This document shows positions 7,899 through 17,400 of a DNA stretch of 64,000 bases, in pieces. The notes below the pieces were generated by a model. It saw nothing but the letters and a program-made list of their open reading frames with translations. It searched no databases and was not told the DNA's origin. Origin of the DNA: Lachnospiraceae bacterium (GTDB lineage: Bacteria > Bacillota > Clostridia > Lachnospirales > Lachnospiraceae). The translations under genes were made by a program, and so were the position numbers. Every line of letters begins with the position of its first letter. Within the stretch, counting starts at the first letter, position 1. The DNA is taken from the NCBI GenBank assembly GCA_009774145.1, contig VSND01000018.1:1-64000 (forward strand), read 5' to 3'.

Positions 7899-8614
7899 AC
7901 ATGCTCACTCCAGTATACAGCCATCCGGTCTTTCACTTCCTCCATCCTTGTATGGCTCGCATGAAGGCACACGCCATTGCTTAGCAGAATCTCATCTTTC
8001 CGAATTCCCTTGATCTGTGCGAGATTCACTATGCTGCCCCGTTCCACAAAGACAAAGTCTTCCGAATGAAGTTCTTTATATACATCCGAAAGACTCTTTC
8101 TTACCTTTTTCACACCGCCGTCTGTGCAGATGATCATTGCATTTTTTCCGTCTTTCTGGATATATATGATCTGTTTCAGCAGAATTTTTTCTATTTTTGT
8201 CGCTGTCTGTATCAGGTAACTTTTATGAGACTGATGCTGCATCCGTTTTAATGCATCGTCCAAAGCCTTCGGCAGTTTTTCATCCATACTGCTTTTGGGA
8301 ATATACCGGAAAATATCCAGTTCATACGCATCTACAGCATATTTCAGATATGCCGTTACAAAAATAATAATGGCGTCCGGCAGACAGCTCCGGATCTGTT
8401 CTGCAAGCTTCATGCCATCCGTATCCGGCATCTCAATATCGCTGAACACAATATCAAAGTACTTTCCTTCCTGAAGGTCATACTTGAACAAATCACTGCG
8501 ATCATACGTTTCCAGCATCGCCATGATATTGTTTTCTTTTAAATATTTCTGCACTTTGTCTTTTATAATCACAAGCAGAGCATGATCATCTTCGCATACT
8601 GCCACATGCAACAT
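7895..8614 (-). CDS. LytTR-family response regulator (AgrA-like)
   Basis: A 239-residue regulator. The receiver (residues 1-120) has the acidic pair in VCEDD, phospho-acceptor Asp59 in FSDIEMPDTDG, and VTAYLKYAVDAYELDIFRY, a pattern typical of LytTR regulators. The C-terminal part (about 140-235) has the LytTR features YIQKDGKNAMI, VRKSLSDVYKEL and FVFVERGSIVNLAQIKGI. It binds DNA as a dimer at direct repeats, most likely upstream of the lipoprotein-ABC genes. GGGGGTG precedes the ATG. It is the first gene of the module. Confidence 0.92.
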   Translation of the reverse strand: MLHVAVCEDDHALLVIIKDKVQKYLKENNIMAMLETYDRSDLFKYDLQEGKYFDIVFSDIEMPDTDGMKLAEQIRSCLPDAIIIFVTAYLKYAVDAYELDIFRYIPKSSMDEKLPKALDDALKRMQHQSHKSYLIQTATKIEKILLKQIIYIQKDGKNAMIICTDGGVKKVRKSLSDVYKELHSEDFVFVERGSIVNLAQIKGIRKDEILLSNGVCLHASHTRMEEVKDRMAVYWSEHV

Positions 8615-8867
8615 TTTTATGCACCCCCATCTGTACCTTTTTCCCGGCTGATACTTTCCTCCTTCGCTCCCCTGCCTTCAATTCCGGAAAATCCACAAAG
8701 GAACTGCAACAGATTGAAGTTCCCGTTCCTGAAGCGGCTCATACAGGCACGATGCCCAGGAGCCTCCAATTATTACCAGAAGTTTGCTTTTTCTGCCTCA
8801 AAGCCAGCTGCGTCTTTATCACGCATTGAGCTCCTTTTCCAGCATGTGCAAACGGCATTCCATCCTC
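8615..8867 (-). other. gap after pglZ, place where brxL would be expected
   Basis: These 253 bases separate pglZ from the LytTR regulator, both on the minus strand. In canonical type 1 BREX operons brxL (Lon-like) follows pglZ; nothing resembling it is readable in three minus-strand frames. One 39-codon frame (8858 down to 8739) starts just after pglZ behind GAGGATGGA, but it has no recognisable motif. The stretch looks like a junction left by loss of the operon's end. Confidence 0.5.
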
Positions 8868-11519
8868 CTATGGTACCTGGCGAAAGAAATCAAACTCATC
8901 CACCGCAAAAGCGATGTCAATCTGGAATGGCTCACGCTGCGGCATCTGCAATCCCTGTTCGTCTGCAATGACCAGATAATAAGCAGCAGTATTGCTGTAT
9001 TTCAGAGATTTCAGATTAAACTGGCAACGGAAAGTACGCTCTGCACCATTATCGCTGGTCTTATCTGCAATAATCTTCTGAACATCACTGATCTGCCTGC
9101 CATTTTCATCCGTAAAGTAAACCTGATAGACAGCAGCTTCACGGTTGGCGCCAACAGCATCCTTCTGATAGAAATTCAGAGAAAAAATCATATTACTGAT
9201 TTTACGGTTTGCTGACAACAGATGAACCATTACCGGTTTCGTATCATATTTCTGCTTATTACGTTTATACTCCACAGAATCGTTGCGGAGATAGTGATAC
9301 TCGATGACCGGAACCACCATCTCCTGCAAGCTGATACCGCCATGCACAAAGTTCATGCCGCCGCCATTCATCTTAATACGAATGCTTTCTCTTGGTGCAA
9401 AACCGTCAAAGTCCGACTTCCCGTCCAGGAACTTCACAGGCAGTAAATAGTTTGGCTGTACGCCTTTTTGCATGATGGCATATCGTCTGCCATGCTCCAC
9501 ACAGCGTTTCGCACTTTCTTTTTTCAGATCCTTGATGTTTTCCCTGTCCACATCGTAAAACTCATTTTTTCCTACTTTGTCATCCTCAGTCAACGGGCTG
9601 TATGTATAAAGGAATCCATGGTCAGCTGTGATCAAAATATTCGTACCGCCAAATTCATTTACAATCATACGCACAAGGTTTTTCAGCTCTGAAACAGCTT
9701 TATCACAGGCGGCAAAAACAGCGGTATCCGAAGTGTGGCTTGCTTCATCAATGGTATCATGATAGATGTAAACGACATCCATTCCTTTCACCAATGCACT
9801 TCGTTCTGCCCGCTTCATGGCGATCATGTCATTATATTTCAATGCTGCACTCGCCGGATCTTCGGATTTCAGAACCTTATCACGACAGCCGCTTGCCGTA
9901 GACTGCCCGTCTGCCAGCACAGTCAAAATATCGTTCCGAAGTTCTACCGTCAGTTCTTTATGCGGAAGCAGTGCTGCCATACCAAACTTTGTGATAGAAG
10001 GGAAGATACTCTGCATACTGCCAAGAGAAACCTTGCTCTGTGTTTCTCTGCGGAGCTGATCTGCCATCGCTGCCGCCACTTCATAACGCATGGCATCCGA
10101 AATAATCACAAATACCCTGGTATCTGAAGTTTTGATGCGGGAACAATAAAATTCTTCCTGCTGCGGTACTTCCAGCACCTTGCCGTAGGCTGCCAGTTCG
10201 TCGGCACACACATCCGACCAGTTGTTACCCAGTTCACCTAAGAACCAGTGCGTATAAAGTCCTTCCACTTTATCCACAACGTGCTTGAACAGATCGTCCA
10301 GCAGAAGACTGGAAGTCTCCAGGCTCTTTTGGAAACTCAGGTGGAACAAACGGTAGTAAGTGTCCATCTGATAATAGCTTTCGGTGTATTCCTTCCAGAT
10401 GCCCTTTGCTTCTGCGGTATGGAATCCGGCAGAGTGTTCCTTGAAGAAGCGCTGCATATTTGCAACCTGCAAAATACCGTCATAAAAATTCTCAAACGGC
10501 TCATACCATGCACAGGTTCTACGTTTCTCCACCGCCTCCATAATGATATCCACATCAATGATATGGTCGCTGATTTCGGTCATCAGCTTTGTCAAAATCA
10601 CTTCGTTGATACATGGGAAGCACTCTGTACCAATCAGATCGTCAACCGTCAGTTTTTCAAACCGCTGATGCAGACGTGCCTCCTCTTCCACATGTCTTGC
10701 CAAATCATAAAGCTGCTGAATATCTTTGCTATGAAGCCATTCTGAAATGAAATCGTAGCAATACGCCTGGTGCGGCATGGAAATAAATCCGTCCAGTCCG
10801 GCAAGATATTCCTGCCGCATGGTACGGGTGGCAGCGGTCAGCAGTAAATGAATTGCCAGCCGTCCAAGGTCAGGTTCTTCCTCAGAAAATCCGCATCCCT
10901 GGCGAACCATCGCCCAGAACGCACCGTCTGCATGATACTTTACGAAATCCTGATAAACTGCATTGTGATTCAAATCAAGTCCCGCATGGAACACACGGCG
11001 TAAAATCCGGTTCGGCTGTGCGTCCTTCAATCCACAGATTGCTGCCATCACAGCCATATGCAGCTGCGCCGGAGTTGCCGGAATTATATTCTGCGTGCTG
11101 ATTTTCAAACGACGGTCTTTCGCATTGAAATAGGCACGATAATTTTTGATCTGCTTTCTCATGGCCGGATTCGATGCAAGTCCCATCTCATCCATCCAAA
11201 TAGAAATCAAATCTGCCCGGAACTCCTCGCTGTAAAGCTCTATATCTAAAAGCCAGTTATCATCCGGGCGGTTGTACACCAGCGGACTGTAAACCAGATA
11301 GTTTGTGGTCAAATCGTCTACTGAAAGCAGCTTCTTCACAGAAAATGCGTTGTTTCCAGTCAGTGCAACCACCTTTGCATTCTCAAGAACCACCTCGTCC
11401 AACTTGTCCTCAAATTCTTTCTCTTCATCGTACCAGAAGATGATACGACGCTGATAAAATTCCGGCAAAGGGGCAGCAAACCGCCGGTTCAGGTCTTGTA
11501 TTACTTTGTCGGTATCCAT
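8868..11519 (-). CDS. pglZ: BREX phosphatase-like protein PglZ
   Basis: At 883 residues this is a full-length BREX-1-type PglZ. The opening LNRRFAAPLPEF and FWYDEEKEFED is typical. The alkaline-phosphatase-like core is visible at about residue 470 (VFVIISDAMRYEVAAAMAD), then YIYHDTIDEASHTSD and, near residue 630, ILITADHGFLY: the metal-binding Asp/His sets of this superfamily. PglZ is one of the core BREX proteins and acts with BrxB, BrxC and PglX in marking host DNA and blocking phage. It begins 11 bases after the AlbA_2 gene. No sign of frameshift. Confidence 0.93.
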   Translation of the reverse strand: MDTDKVIQDLNRRFAAPLPEFYQRRIIFWYDEEKEFEDKLDEVVLENAKVVALTGNNAFSVKKLLSVDDLTTNYLVYSPLVYNRPDDNWLLDIELYSEEFRADLISIWMDEMGLASNPAMRKQIKNYRAYFNAKDRRLKISTQNIIPATPAQLHMAVMAAICGLKDAQPNRILRRVFHAGLDLNHNAVYQDFVKYHADGAFWAMVRQGCGFSEEEPDLGRLAIHLLLTAATRTMRQEYLAGLDGFISMPHQAYCYDFISEWLHSKDIQQLYDLARHVEEEARLHQRFEKLTVDDLIGTECFPCINEVILTKLMTEISDHIIDVDIIMEAVEKRRTCAWYEPFENFYDGILQVANMQRFFKEHSAGFHTAEAKGIWKEYTESYYQMDTYYRLFHLSFQKSLETSSLLLDDLFKHVVDKVEGLYTHWFLGELGNNWSDVCADELAAYGKVLEVPQQEEFYCSRIKTSDTRVFVIISDAMRYEVAAAMADQLRRETQSKVSLGSMQSIFPSITKFGMAALLPHKELTVELRNDILTVLADGQSTASGCRDKVLKSEDPASAALKYNDMIAMKRAERSALVKGMDVVYIYHDTIDEASHTSDTAVFAACDKAVSELKNLVRMIVNEFGGTNILITADHGFLYTYSPLTEDDKVGKNEFYDVDRENIKDLKKESAKRCVEHGRRYAIMQKGVQPNYLLPVKFLDGKSDFDGFAPRESIRIKMNGGGMNFVHGGISLQEMVVPVIEYHYLRNDSVEYKRNKQKYDTKPVMVHLLSANRKISNMIFSLNFYQKDAVGANREAAVYQVYFTDENGRQISDVQKIIADKTSDNGAERTFRCQFNLKSLKYSNTAAYYLVIADEQGLQMPQREPFQIDIAFAVDEFDFFRQVP

Positions 11520-11529
11520 GCTGCACCTC

Positions 11530-13017
11530 CTATCTTTTCTTTATAATAAGCCATTTTGCTCTTCTTCTGTTTCCTTGCTGTTCGAGTATGCCTTGTGCTT
11601 TTAACTCCGCAAAAATTCTGGAAATTGTTCTTTTTGATATTCCAAGCTTCTCTGCATACTGTGCCTGCGTTTCTGCCGGATTTTCGGCAATGATCTTCAG
11701 CAGTTTTTGAATATGATCTGGAAAAACTTTGTCTGTATATGCCACTTCATCAACGTCATTTTTAATGTCATTAGCGCCAATTCCAACGCCATCAATGCCG
11801 TTAGTATCTGCTTTAACGCCATTTTTGATATTATTGTCGTTATTTTGACCTCGATAAATATTGATACGCAAATCAACCTCACCGCCAATGAACTCCGGCT
11901 CCCGCAGTCCGGCAGCTTTCACTTTATCAATAATTCTTGGAATGCCGCTTCCCCAATGCTCGATCAAGTTCATATAAGCAAATGCATGAGCAAGAGCTTC
12001 ATTTCTGATTTTGGAATATCCTTCTTTCATACGCTCCATCGTCTGTCCCATTGGCAGCTTTCCAGGAGAAGTGATTTCCAGCCGGTTGTCATATACCGCA
12101 ACCTGTATCGTACCATGATCCAGATAGCTGCGATGTACCATGGCATTGATAATCAACTCACGAATAGCATCCGGTGGAATTTCATAAATATCCTGCCGGT
12201 AAATTCCCACAAACGTAGCTCCCAAGTGAATGTTTCGCAAGACAAACTGAAATGCTTCCTCTATTTGCTCCCAAAGCGGGCCGGGATATTCTCTACGGTC
12301 AACAAATACCGCTTTAGTTGTACCTTTGAATACACCGCATTGTGTTGTGACATGGAGTCCTCCGTTGCCAGTCAAAATGGCAAAGGCATTGGACGGATAA
12401 TCTTTTCCGTCACGCTCAATCAAAACTCCCCAAGAACGCAACTGCTGTCTGCCAACACCTTTGACAGAGGCTCTCTGTTCCTCATTATGAGCGTTTTTCA
12501 CTGCCTGTTCCTTCATGGCTTTGCAAAGAGCATCAATATCTTCATCTGTAATCGTTAATCCAGTACACAAAGCCTGATCGAAATAACGGTTGCTTCCTTC
12601 AAACATCAGCTCTTTGATCATGTATTCGTCAGCAAGACGGGTAGTTCCTGCAACACGGACATATACCCCGCCTTCTCTGCCAAGAGCCTTGATATAATAC
12701 GGTCGCTGTCTGCCCTCGGAAATTTCCGCTACAATGACTGTTTTTCCATCAACTGTCTGTAATGTAATATCTGGAATAATCGCCGGTTCACAGCTATCCG
12801 TCACAGCATTGGCGATGGCATCCATCTTTTTGAACACATCTTCCTTGTCAAAGCCAATTACTTCTCTGGTCTTATCGGCAATTCCGAAAATGATTTTACC
12901 TCCGGCTCCATTGGCAAAGGCAACTACAGATTTCATATATTTCATACTTTTCTCTGGCAGGGTTTCTTTGAACTCTACATTCTTCGATTCCCCTGCGAGA
13001 ATTTCTTCTATGGTCAT
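11530..13017 (-). CDS. AlbA_2 (Schlafen-like) ATP-binding protein with C-terminal HTH
   Basis: A 495-residue protein. Residues 1-150 form an AlbA_2/Schlafen-type domain: ESKNVEFKETLPEK, VVAFANGAGGKIIFGI and GGVYVRVAGTTRLA. The middle holds a HATPase_c_4-like segment, with ELIINAMVHRSYLDHGTIQV and HWGSGIPRI. After a repeated Asn/Asp linker (NNDNNIKNG, GANDIKND) comes a winged helix with ETQAQYAEKLGISKRTISRI. Such proteins are nucleic-acid-linked regulators or defence accessories. It sits inside the BREX operon between the DUF1016 nuclease and pglZ, which is not the basic order. The ATG at 13017 has GGAGGAGG just upstream; an in-frame start at 13041 is less likely. Confidence 0.8.
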   Translation of the reverse strand: MTIEEILAGESKNVEFKETLPEKSMKYMKSVVAFANGAGGKIIFGIADKTREVIGFDKEDVFKKMDAIANAVTDSCEPAIIPDITLQTVDGKTVIVAEISEGRQRPYYIKALGREGGVYVRVAGTTRLADEYMIKELMFEGSNRYFDQALCTGLTITDEDIDALCKAMKEQAVKNAHNEEQRASVKGVGRQQLRSWGVLIERDGKDYPSNAFAILTGNGGLHVTTQCGVFKGTTKAVFVDRREYPGPLWEQIEEAFQFVLRNIHLGATFVGIYRQDIYEIPPDAIRELIINAMVHRSYLDHGTIQVAVYDNRLEITSPGKLPMGQTMERMKEGYSKIRNEALAHAFAYMNLIEHWGSGIPRIIDKVKAAGLREPEFIGGEVDLRINIYRGQNNDNNIKNGVKADTNGIDGVGIGANDIKNDVDEVAYTDKVFPDHIQKLLKIIAENPAETQAQYAEKLGISKRTISRIFAELKAQGILEQQGNRRRAKWLIIKKR

Positions 13018-13051
13018 GATCCTCCTCCCTCCTTTATCCAAAATCTGGTCG

Positions 13052-13079
13052 TTGCAAAAAATATTTTTCCTTATATAAT
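13052..13079 (+). promoter_or_regulatory. promoter facing against the BREX operon
   Basis: TTGCAA at 13052-13057 and a perfect TATAAT at 13074-13079 are 16 bases apart on the plus strand. All genes around it run on the minus strand, so it would drive the small RNA described at 13086-13205. Its position upstream of the AlbA_2 gene means the transcript starts antisense to that gene's leader. Confidence 0.55.
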
Positions 13080-13085
13080 AAGCAT

Positions 13086-13205
13086 AGGTTTATAGTGCAT
13101 CCGTGATGGTGTCTGTTTACAGATGCTATGTTGCCTGTATTCCAACTGTCCGAGCCTCCGTGATGGTGTCTGCTTGCAGATGCTTGAATCACGGGGTCTT
13201 TTTTT
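13086..13205 (+). ncRNA. candidate small RNA inside the BREX operon
   Basis: A consensus-like promoter (13052-13079), two copies of a 26-base motif (13101-13126 and 13158-13183, 57 bases apart) and an intrinsic terminator (13156-13205) are arranged in order on the plus strand. The two copies differ at only two positions, T/C and A/G. These face each other across a hairpin (TCTG-Y-TT-R-CAGA), so pairing is kept; the second copy forms a G(CUUG)C tetraloop. No open frame with a ribosome site is found. It is not a known RNA family that I can name. It could regulate the operon by antisense or by binding protein, or be a remnant of a repeat element. Confidence 0.5.
13156..13205 (+). terminator. intrinsic terminator of the candidate RNA
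   Basis: CTCCGTGAT at 13156-13164 pairs with ATCACGGGG at 13188-13196 (nine pairs, one wobble). The inner TCTGC/GCAGA hairpin is nested inside, and seven T residues follow shortly at 13199-13205. Confidence 0.7.
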
Positions 13206-13305
13206 GTCCATATTTTAAGAAATTACCTGTAGTTTTCCGGCATTTTTCTGGCACTTTAGCGGCGGTATGTACGCCATTCAATTATCTTATATATTTCTTT
13301 AGAAT

Positions 13306-14457
13306 TTAACTATTCTCACCCAGTTCTTCATCTTCCTTTTTTTGTAAATAGTAAAATCTCTTTTGAATTTCAATTTCTTCTCGAAGCTGTTCCTCAGATG
13401 GAAGACAAGTTTTGTACTTTGATGCGAAAAGCTGTTCATGTCCGTGAAGGACGGAATATTTCGCAATGTCCTCATCCGTATCAGAGCATAAAACAATCCC
13501 TAATGTTGGGTTGTCTCCCTCATTTCGTTTCATTTCATCATACATACGAATATACATATCCATTTGCCCAACATCCTGATGCGTGATTTTAGTCGTTTTC
13601 AAATCAATTAGAACAAAACATTTCAAAATATAATTATAAAAAACAAGGTCAATATAGTAATCCTCTTTTTCTGTGCGAATGTGTTGCTGTCTTGCAACAA
13701 AAGCATATCCTTTTCCCATTTCCATAAGAAATTTCTGAATATGTGTAATAATTCGCTGCTCTAACTCACTCTCTGTAAAGTCCACATTAGAAGCTAGACC
13801 CAGAAATTCCGCTATGACCGGATTTTTGATGAACTCCAACTTATCCGCCTGATAAGAAGCCGTCAGTTCCTTCATTTCTTTTTCAACAGGTTCTGTGTTT
13901 TGAGACATCAACATTCGATAGTAGTATTGAGAAGAAACATTCCGCTGCAATGTACGAACAGACCATGCCTGTTCCTGAGCTTCCTTTGCATACCATACTC
14001 TTGCTTCTGGTGATGTTTCCTGAAGCAAAATTCTATAATGCGTCCATGACAACGGTCGACCAGATTTTGGACTCAGTGAGTCCAAAATTTGAGGGAACTC
14101 CTGATGGAACTTCACATACTTGTATAAGCTGCTAAAGTCAAAGCCTTTTCCATATTTTTCTTTCAATTCGGCAGACAACTTCTTCATTGTCTTTTTACCA
14201 TAGTCTGCTTTTCCGTTTTCGTCCAGACACTCCATCGCAATTCGCTTGCCAATCAACCAGTTCCTTTGAACCAGAATCGTATCAACGGCAGCATAAGCTA
14301 TGCTCTGGGCACTTTCTACAATTTCACAGGTATCGGCAAATAAATCTCCGGTCTCATGATAAGCAATCATGCTTCTGTTGAATTTTGGACTCATTGAATC
14401 CAAAATTGCATTTTCTTTTCCACGAATTTTTTTCGTTTTTTGAGATTTCTGTTCCAC
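13306..14457 (-). CDS. DUF1016/YhcG-family PDDEXK nuclease
   Basis: A 383-residue protein with the two parts of the YhcG family. The N-terminal DUF1016 domain has LIGKRIAMECLDENGKADYG, LSAELKEKYGKGFDFSSLYK and LSWTHYRILLQ. The C-terminal PD-(D/E)XK nuclease core has YYIDLVFYN around residue 272 and VLIDLKTTKITHQDVGQMDMY around 285-305. It starts with GTG after AGGAG just downstream of pglX. Related proteins occur in mobile elements and beside restriction and BREX genes. A short motif, DS-M/L-SPK, occurs near residues 17-22 and again near 120 within the DUF1016 part. Here it likely adds a nuclease to the BREX operon; the target is unknown. Confidence 0.85.
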   Translation of the reverse strand: MEQKSQKTKKIRGKENAILDSMSPKFNRSMIAYHETGDLFADTCEIVESAQSIAYAAVDTILVQRNWLIGKRIAMECLDENGKADYGKKTMKKLSAELKEKYGKGFDFSSLYKYVKFHQEFPQILDSLSPKSGRPLSWTHYRILLQETSPEARVWYAKEAQEQAWSVRTLQRNVSSQYYYRMLMSQNTEPVEKEMKELTASYQADKLEFIKNPVIAEFLGLASNVDFTESELEQRIITHIQKFLMEMGKGYAFVARQQHIRTEKEDYYIDLVFYNYILKCFVLIDLKTTKITHQDVGQMDMYIRMYDEMKRNEGDNPTLGIVLCSDTDEDIAKYSVLHGHEQLFASKYKTCLPSEEQLREEIEIQKRFYYLQKKEDEELGENS

Positions 14458-14473
14458 TGCTTATCAGTCTCCT

Positions 14474-17400
14474 TTACTTTATTTTAGCCAAAACATCCTG
14501 AAAAATTGCATAGTTCTTCTTCACACCGTCGTCCAGGTCGATGGAGATCATCTGGTCGGCAAGGTGATGAATCTTTTCCTCATAAGTACGGATCTCGGTA
14601 TCTTGAGCCTGCAAAGCAGTCAGCTTTTTATTTAGTTTCACACGCTCGCCGGTAGAAGCATTGGTTATGCGCTGTTCCAGATCGGCAATAGCGGTACGAT
14701 AACGCGCCTGCTGTTCATGCACATAATCGGTACGGATACGTGCAATGGTGTCCGGCTGATAGCGGTGCATATAAATCAGAGCCTTGAAACCATTCTTCTT
14801 GCCGCTGTCAAACAGCCAGTAAATCGGGCGTTTCTGGTAAATCTTGCAATGATCGGCATAGAAATCGTTTAGGAAGTAATTGCGTATTACATCTTTTGGC
14901 TGACCTTTTCCGCCCAGTGCATCGGCAATGAATTTCAGATTTTCTTCCAACGTCTCTGCACCATAGACCGTTTTCACAAACTCTACAAACAGACCGACAA
15001 TATCATCCTCAAAATATTCATCATCACAAATCGGAATGATGTTATCCTTATCAGCAGGGAATGACACATACTTGCTGGCACACCCCAGGGTGCCTTCTCT
15101 TCCTCCTTCGGAGGAATTCACCTTGTCCCATTCGCCGCCTGCATAAGCAAGACCGTCCACATCAAGAGAGTAGCGACCAAACATACATCCCACAGCGTAG
15201 GAAATGAAAGAGCGTATGGCTTTTGAACTATCTATTATATTGATTGAAATACTTCTATCTTCTACATCTGGTTCAAGTTCTCCATCAAGCTTATAAAGAT
15301 TTATAAAAATCAAATTGATTTGTTCTTCCAGTTTTTTAAGCTTAACAAATCGTTCTTCACAAGTTTTTTTCCATAATACAAACGCTGTTTCAATATTGCA
15401 GAAATCTCCTATTAGCGGATGTTTTTTAAAATCCCAAGATGTCTCATACGCATCCCAATCATCTTTTGATAGACGAACACACTCTTGAACCAATTCTGTA
15501 ACCGCTTCTTCGTTTTCATGACTAACTATTGCTGGAATTTTTCCAATAGTACCAGGTCCAAAATTGATAGACGGATTTATTACATCAAGCACCATTTTAG
15601 ATACTTTCGAGTTAAGCAAACCAGCTAAATAATATTTTTTACCAATATCGAATGGAAACATGCCATTTGCTCCAGAATCAAATATAAAACCTGTTCCATA
15701 ACACCTGCAACCAAATTGACTACTCGCAATACTTGACCATGTAATACCTTCCTTAAAGAAGCAATCTGTTCCAAAAATACGGCGTGACCATGATGTTGTT
15801 TTTGGATCTTTTGGGTTACTAACAACCCATTTCTTTATTTCAGCACCATCATTTAGCCAGTTAACTACCAAACTATTATTGCCATACCATTTTCGGTAAT
15901 CTCCACCTTTATTATATGGATACCAACGTAATGGACTATCTTTTGCTTCGTCGAGAGAATGACAACCAAAATTAATGTTTTGGAATAGTGGTTCAAACCA
16001 ATATCGTAAAAATCGCTCATTATCTGTCGTTGACATGCCACTTCGCATATCCGCAAAATCATTCAAAGACTTTTCAGAAAACGCATTACGAAAGTTGTCA
16101 CTAACCCAAAAAGAAATCGGTGCACCTGGAATTTTAAGAAAACTTCTCTGACGACATTCTGAACAATTACTTCTTGCAAGGCATCCATTTTCTTTTTCTC
16201 TCCGGTCATGCGTCAACAACTTCAAATATGTTCCTGTGTAATCAGTAAGTGTGCTATTTCTAATAACAAAAGATGCAGTTTGCACAATATCATTTCCAAT
16301 TTCTTCAAATGCCTTAATTCCAAGATAAAGTAAACTGCAAATCTCATCATGCTTCAAAACGCTCATACGCATCTTCTCATAACTTTTAAGAAACATCCAT
16401 GATTGCATTGTTATCAAAGCTCTGAATCCATTTTTCTTTTCAAATAACTTGCATCTCTCAATAAAGACCGCAAACAAATCAGATTTACTGTTCGGATATT
16501 TTTTCCCAACATATTTTGTCAAAGTAGATGTCATACCAGAACCACTCATGTAAGGTGGATTCGTCACAACTACATGATATGTATTGCTTAATATCTCAGC
16601 CACTTGCACTAACGGGTACAATTCTCTAAGCACCACTTCACGAGAAAAATGAATATCCTCCACAATTTCTGCAAAGCGATTATACAGGGCAGACCAATCC
16701 TGTTGAGTTACTGTCAGAATAGAACCATATTCCTTTGCATCATGCAGTTCGCTGATAATGGTATCCATCGCCGCTTTCAGGCTGGCATCTCCATTGCAGA
16801 AATACTCCACAGCAAACTTATCTACATGGTTGCTCTCCACAATGGCATACACATGGGGCTGAATGCCGCGGCTGAAGAAACGGCGATCATACTGGCGTGC
16901 TTTCATCATCACCGCAAAGTAAGCCAGCTGTGCCGCACGGTCGTCAATATCCAGACCATAGATGTTATTCTCCACAATGCTTGCCACCGCTTCACGGGTA
17001 GTATAGCCGTAGGATTCATAAATCTTCATCAGTACATCGAACATATACGCAAGGATATGACCGGAACCGGAACATGGGTCAATGACTTTCAGCTGATCCG
17101 GTGTGAGTGCAGCGTATTCTTTACGGATTTCTGCCAGCTGTACCTGTACTTCTGGTTCCTGCTCGGCTTCTTCCAGATAGTAATGCCATTTGGTATCTTC
17201 TGACTCACGGTTTCCGGCAACATAAGCAGACTGTTCTTCCTCTGTCGGCAGAAGCTGCTCTTTAGCATCCGGATGTCCTTCCAGCCACAAACGGCCAAGG
17301 CTGTTCTCTACCATATAGCGGACAATCCAGTCCGGTGTAAACAGCTGAGTAGCAGCAGGAATATTCTCTTTTGTGATTTTGACATTCTTTTTCAGTGCGG

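Noticed and set aside
8739..8858. Small gene or brxL remnant after pglZ
   Set aside because: A 39-codon frame has a ribosome-like site but no motif of BrxL or any other family, so it is noted only as a possibility in the gap entry.
13086..13205. Type III toxin-antitoxin RNA
   Set aside because: There are only two repeat copies, the spacing is uneven with what such arrays need, and no ToxN-like gene follows on the plus strand.
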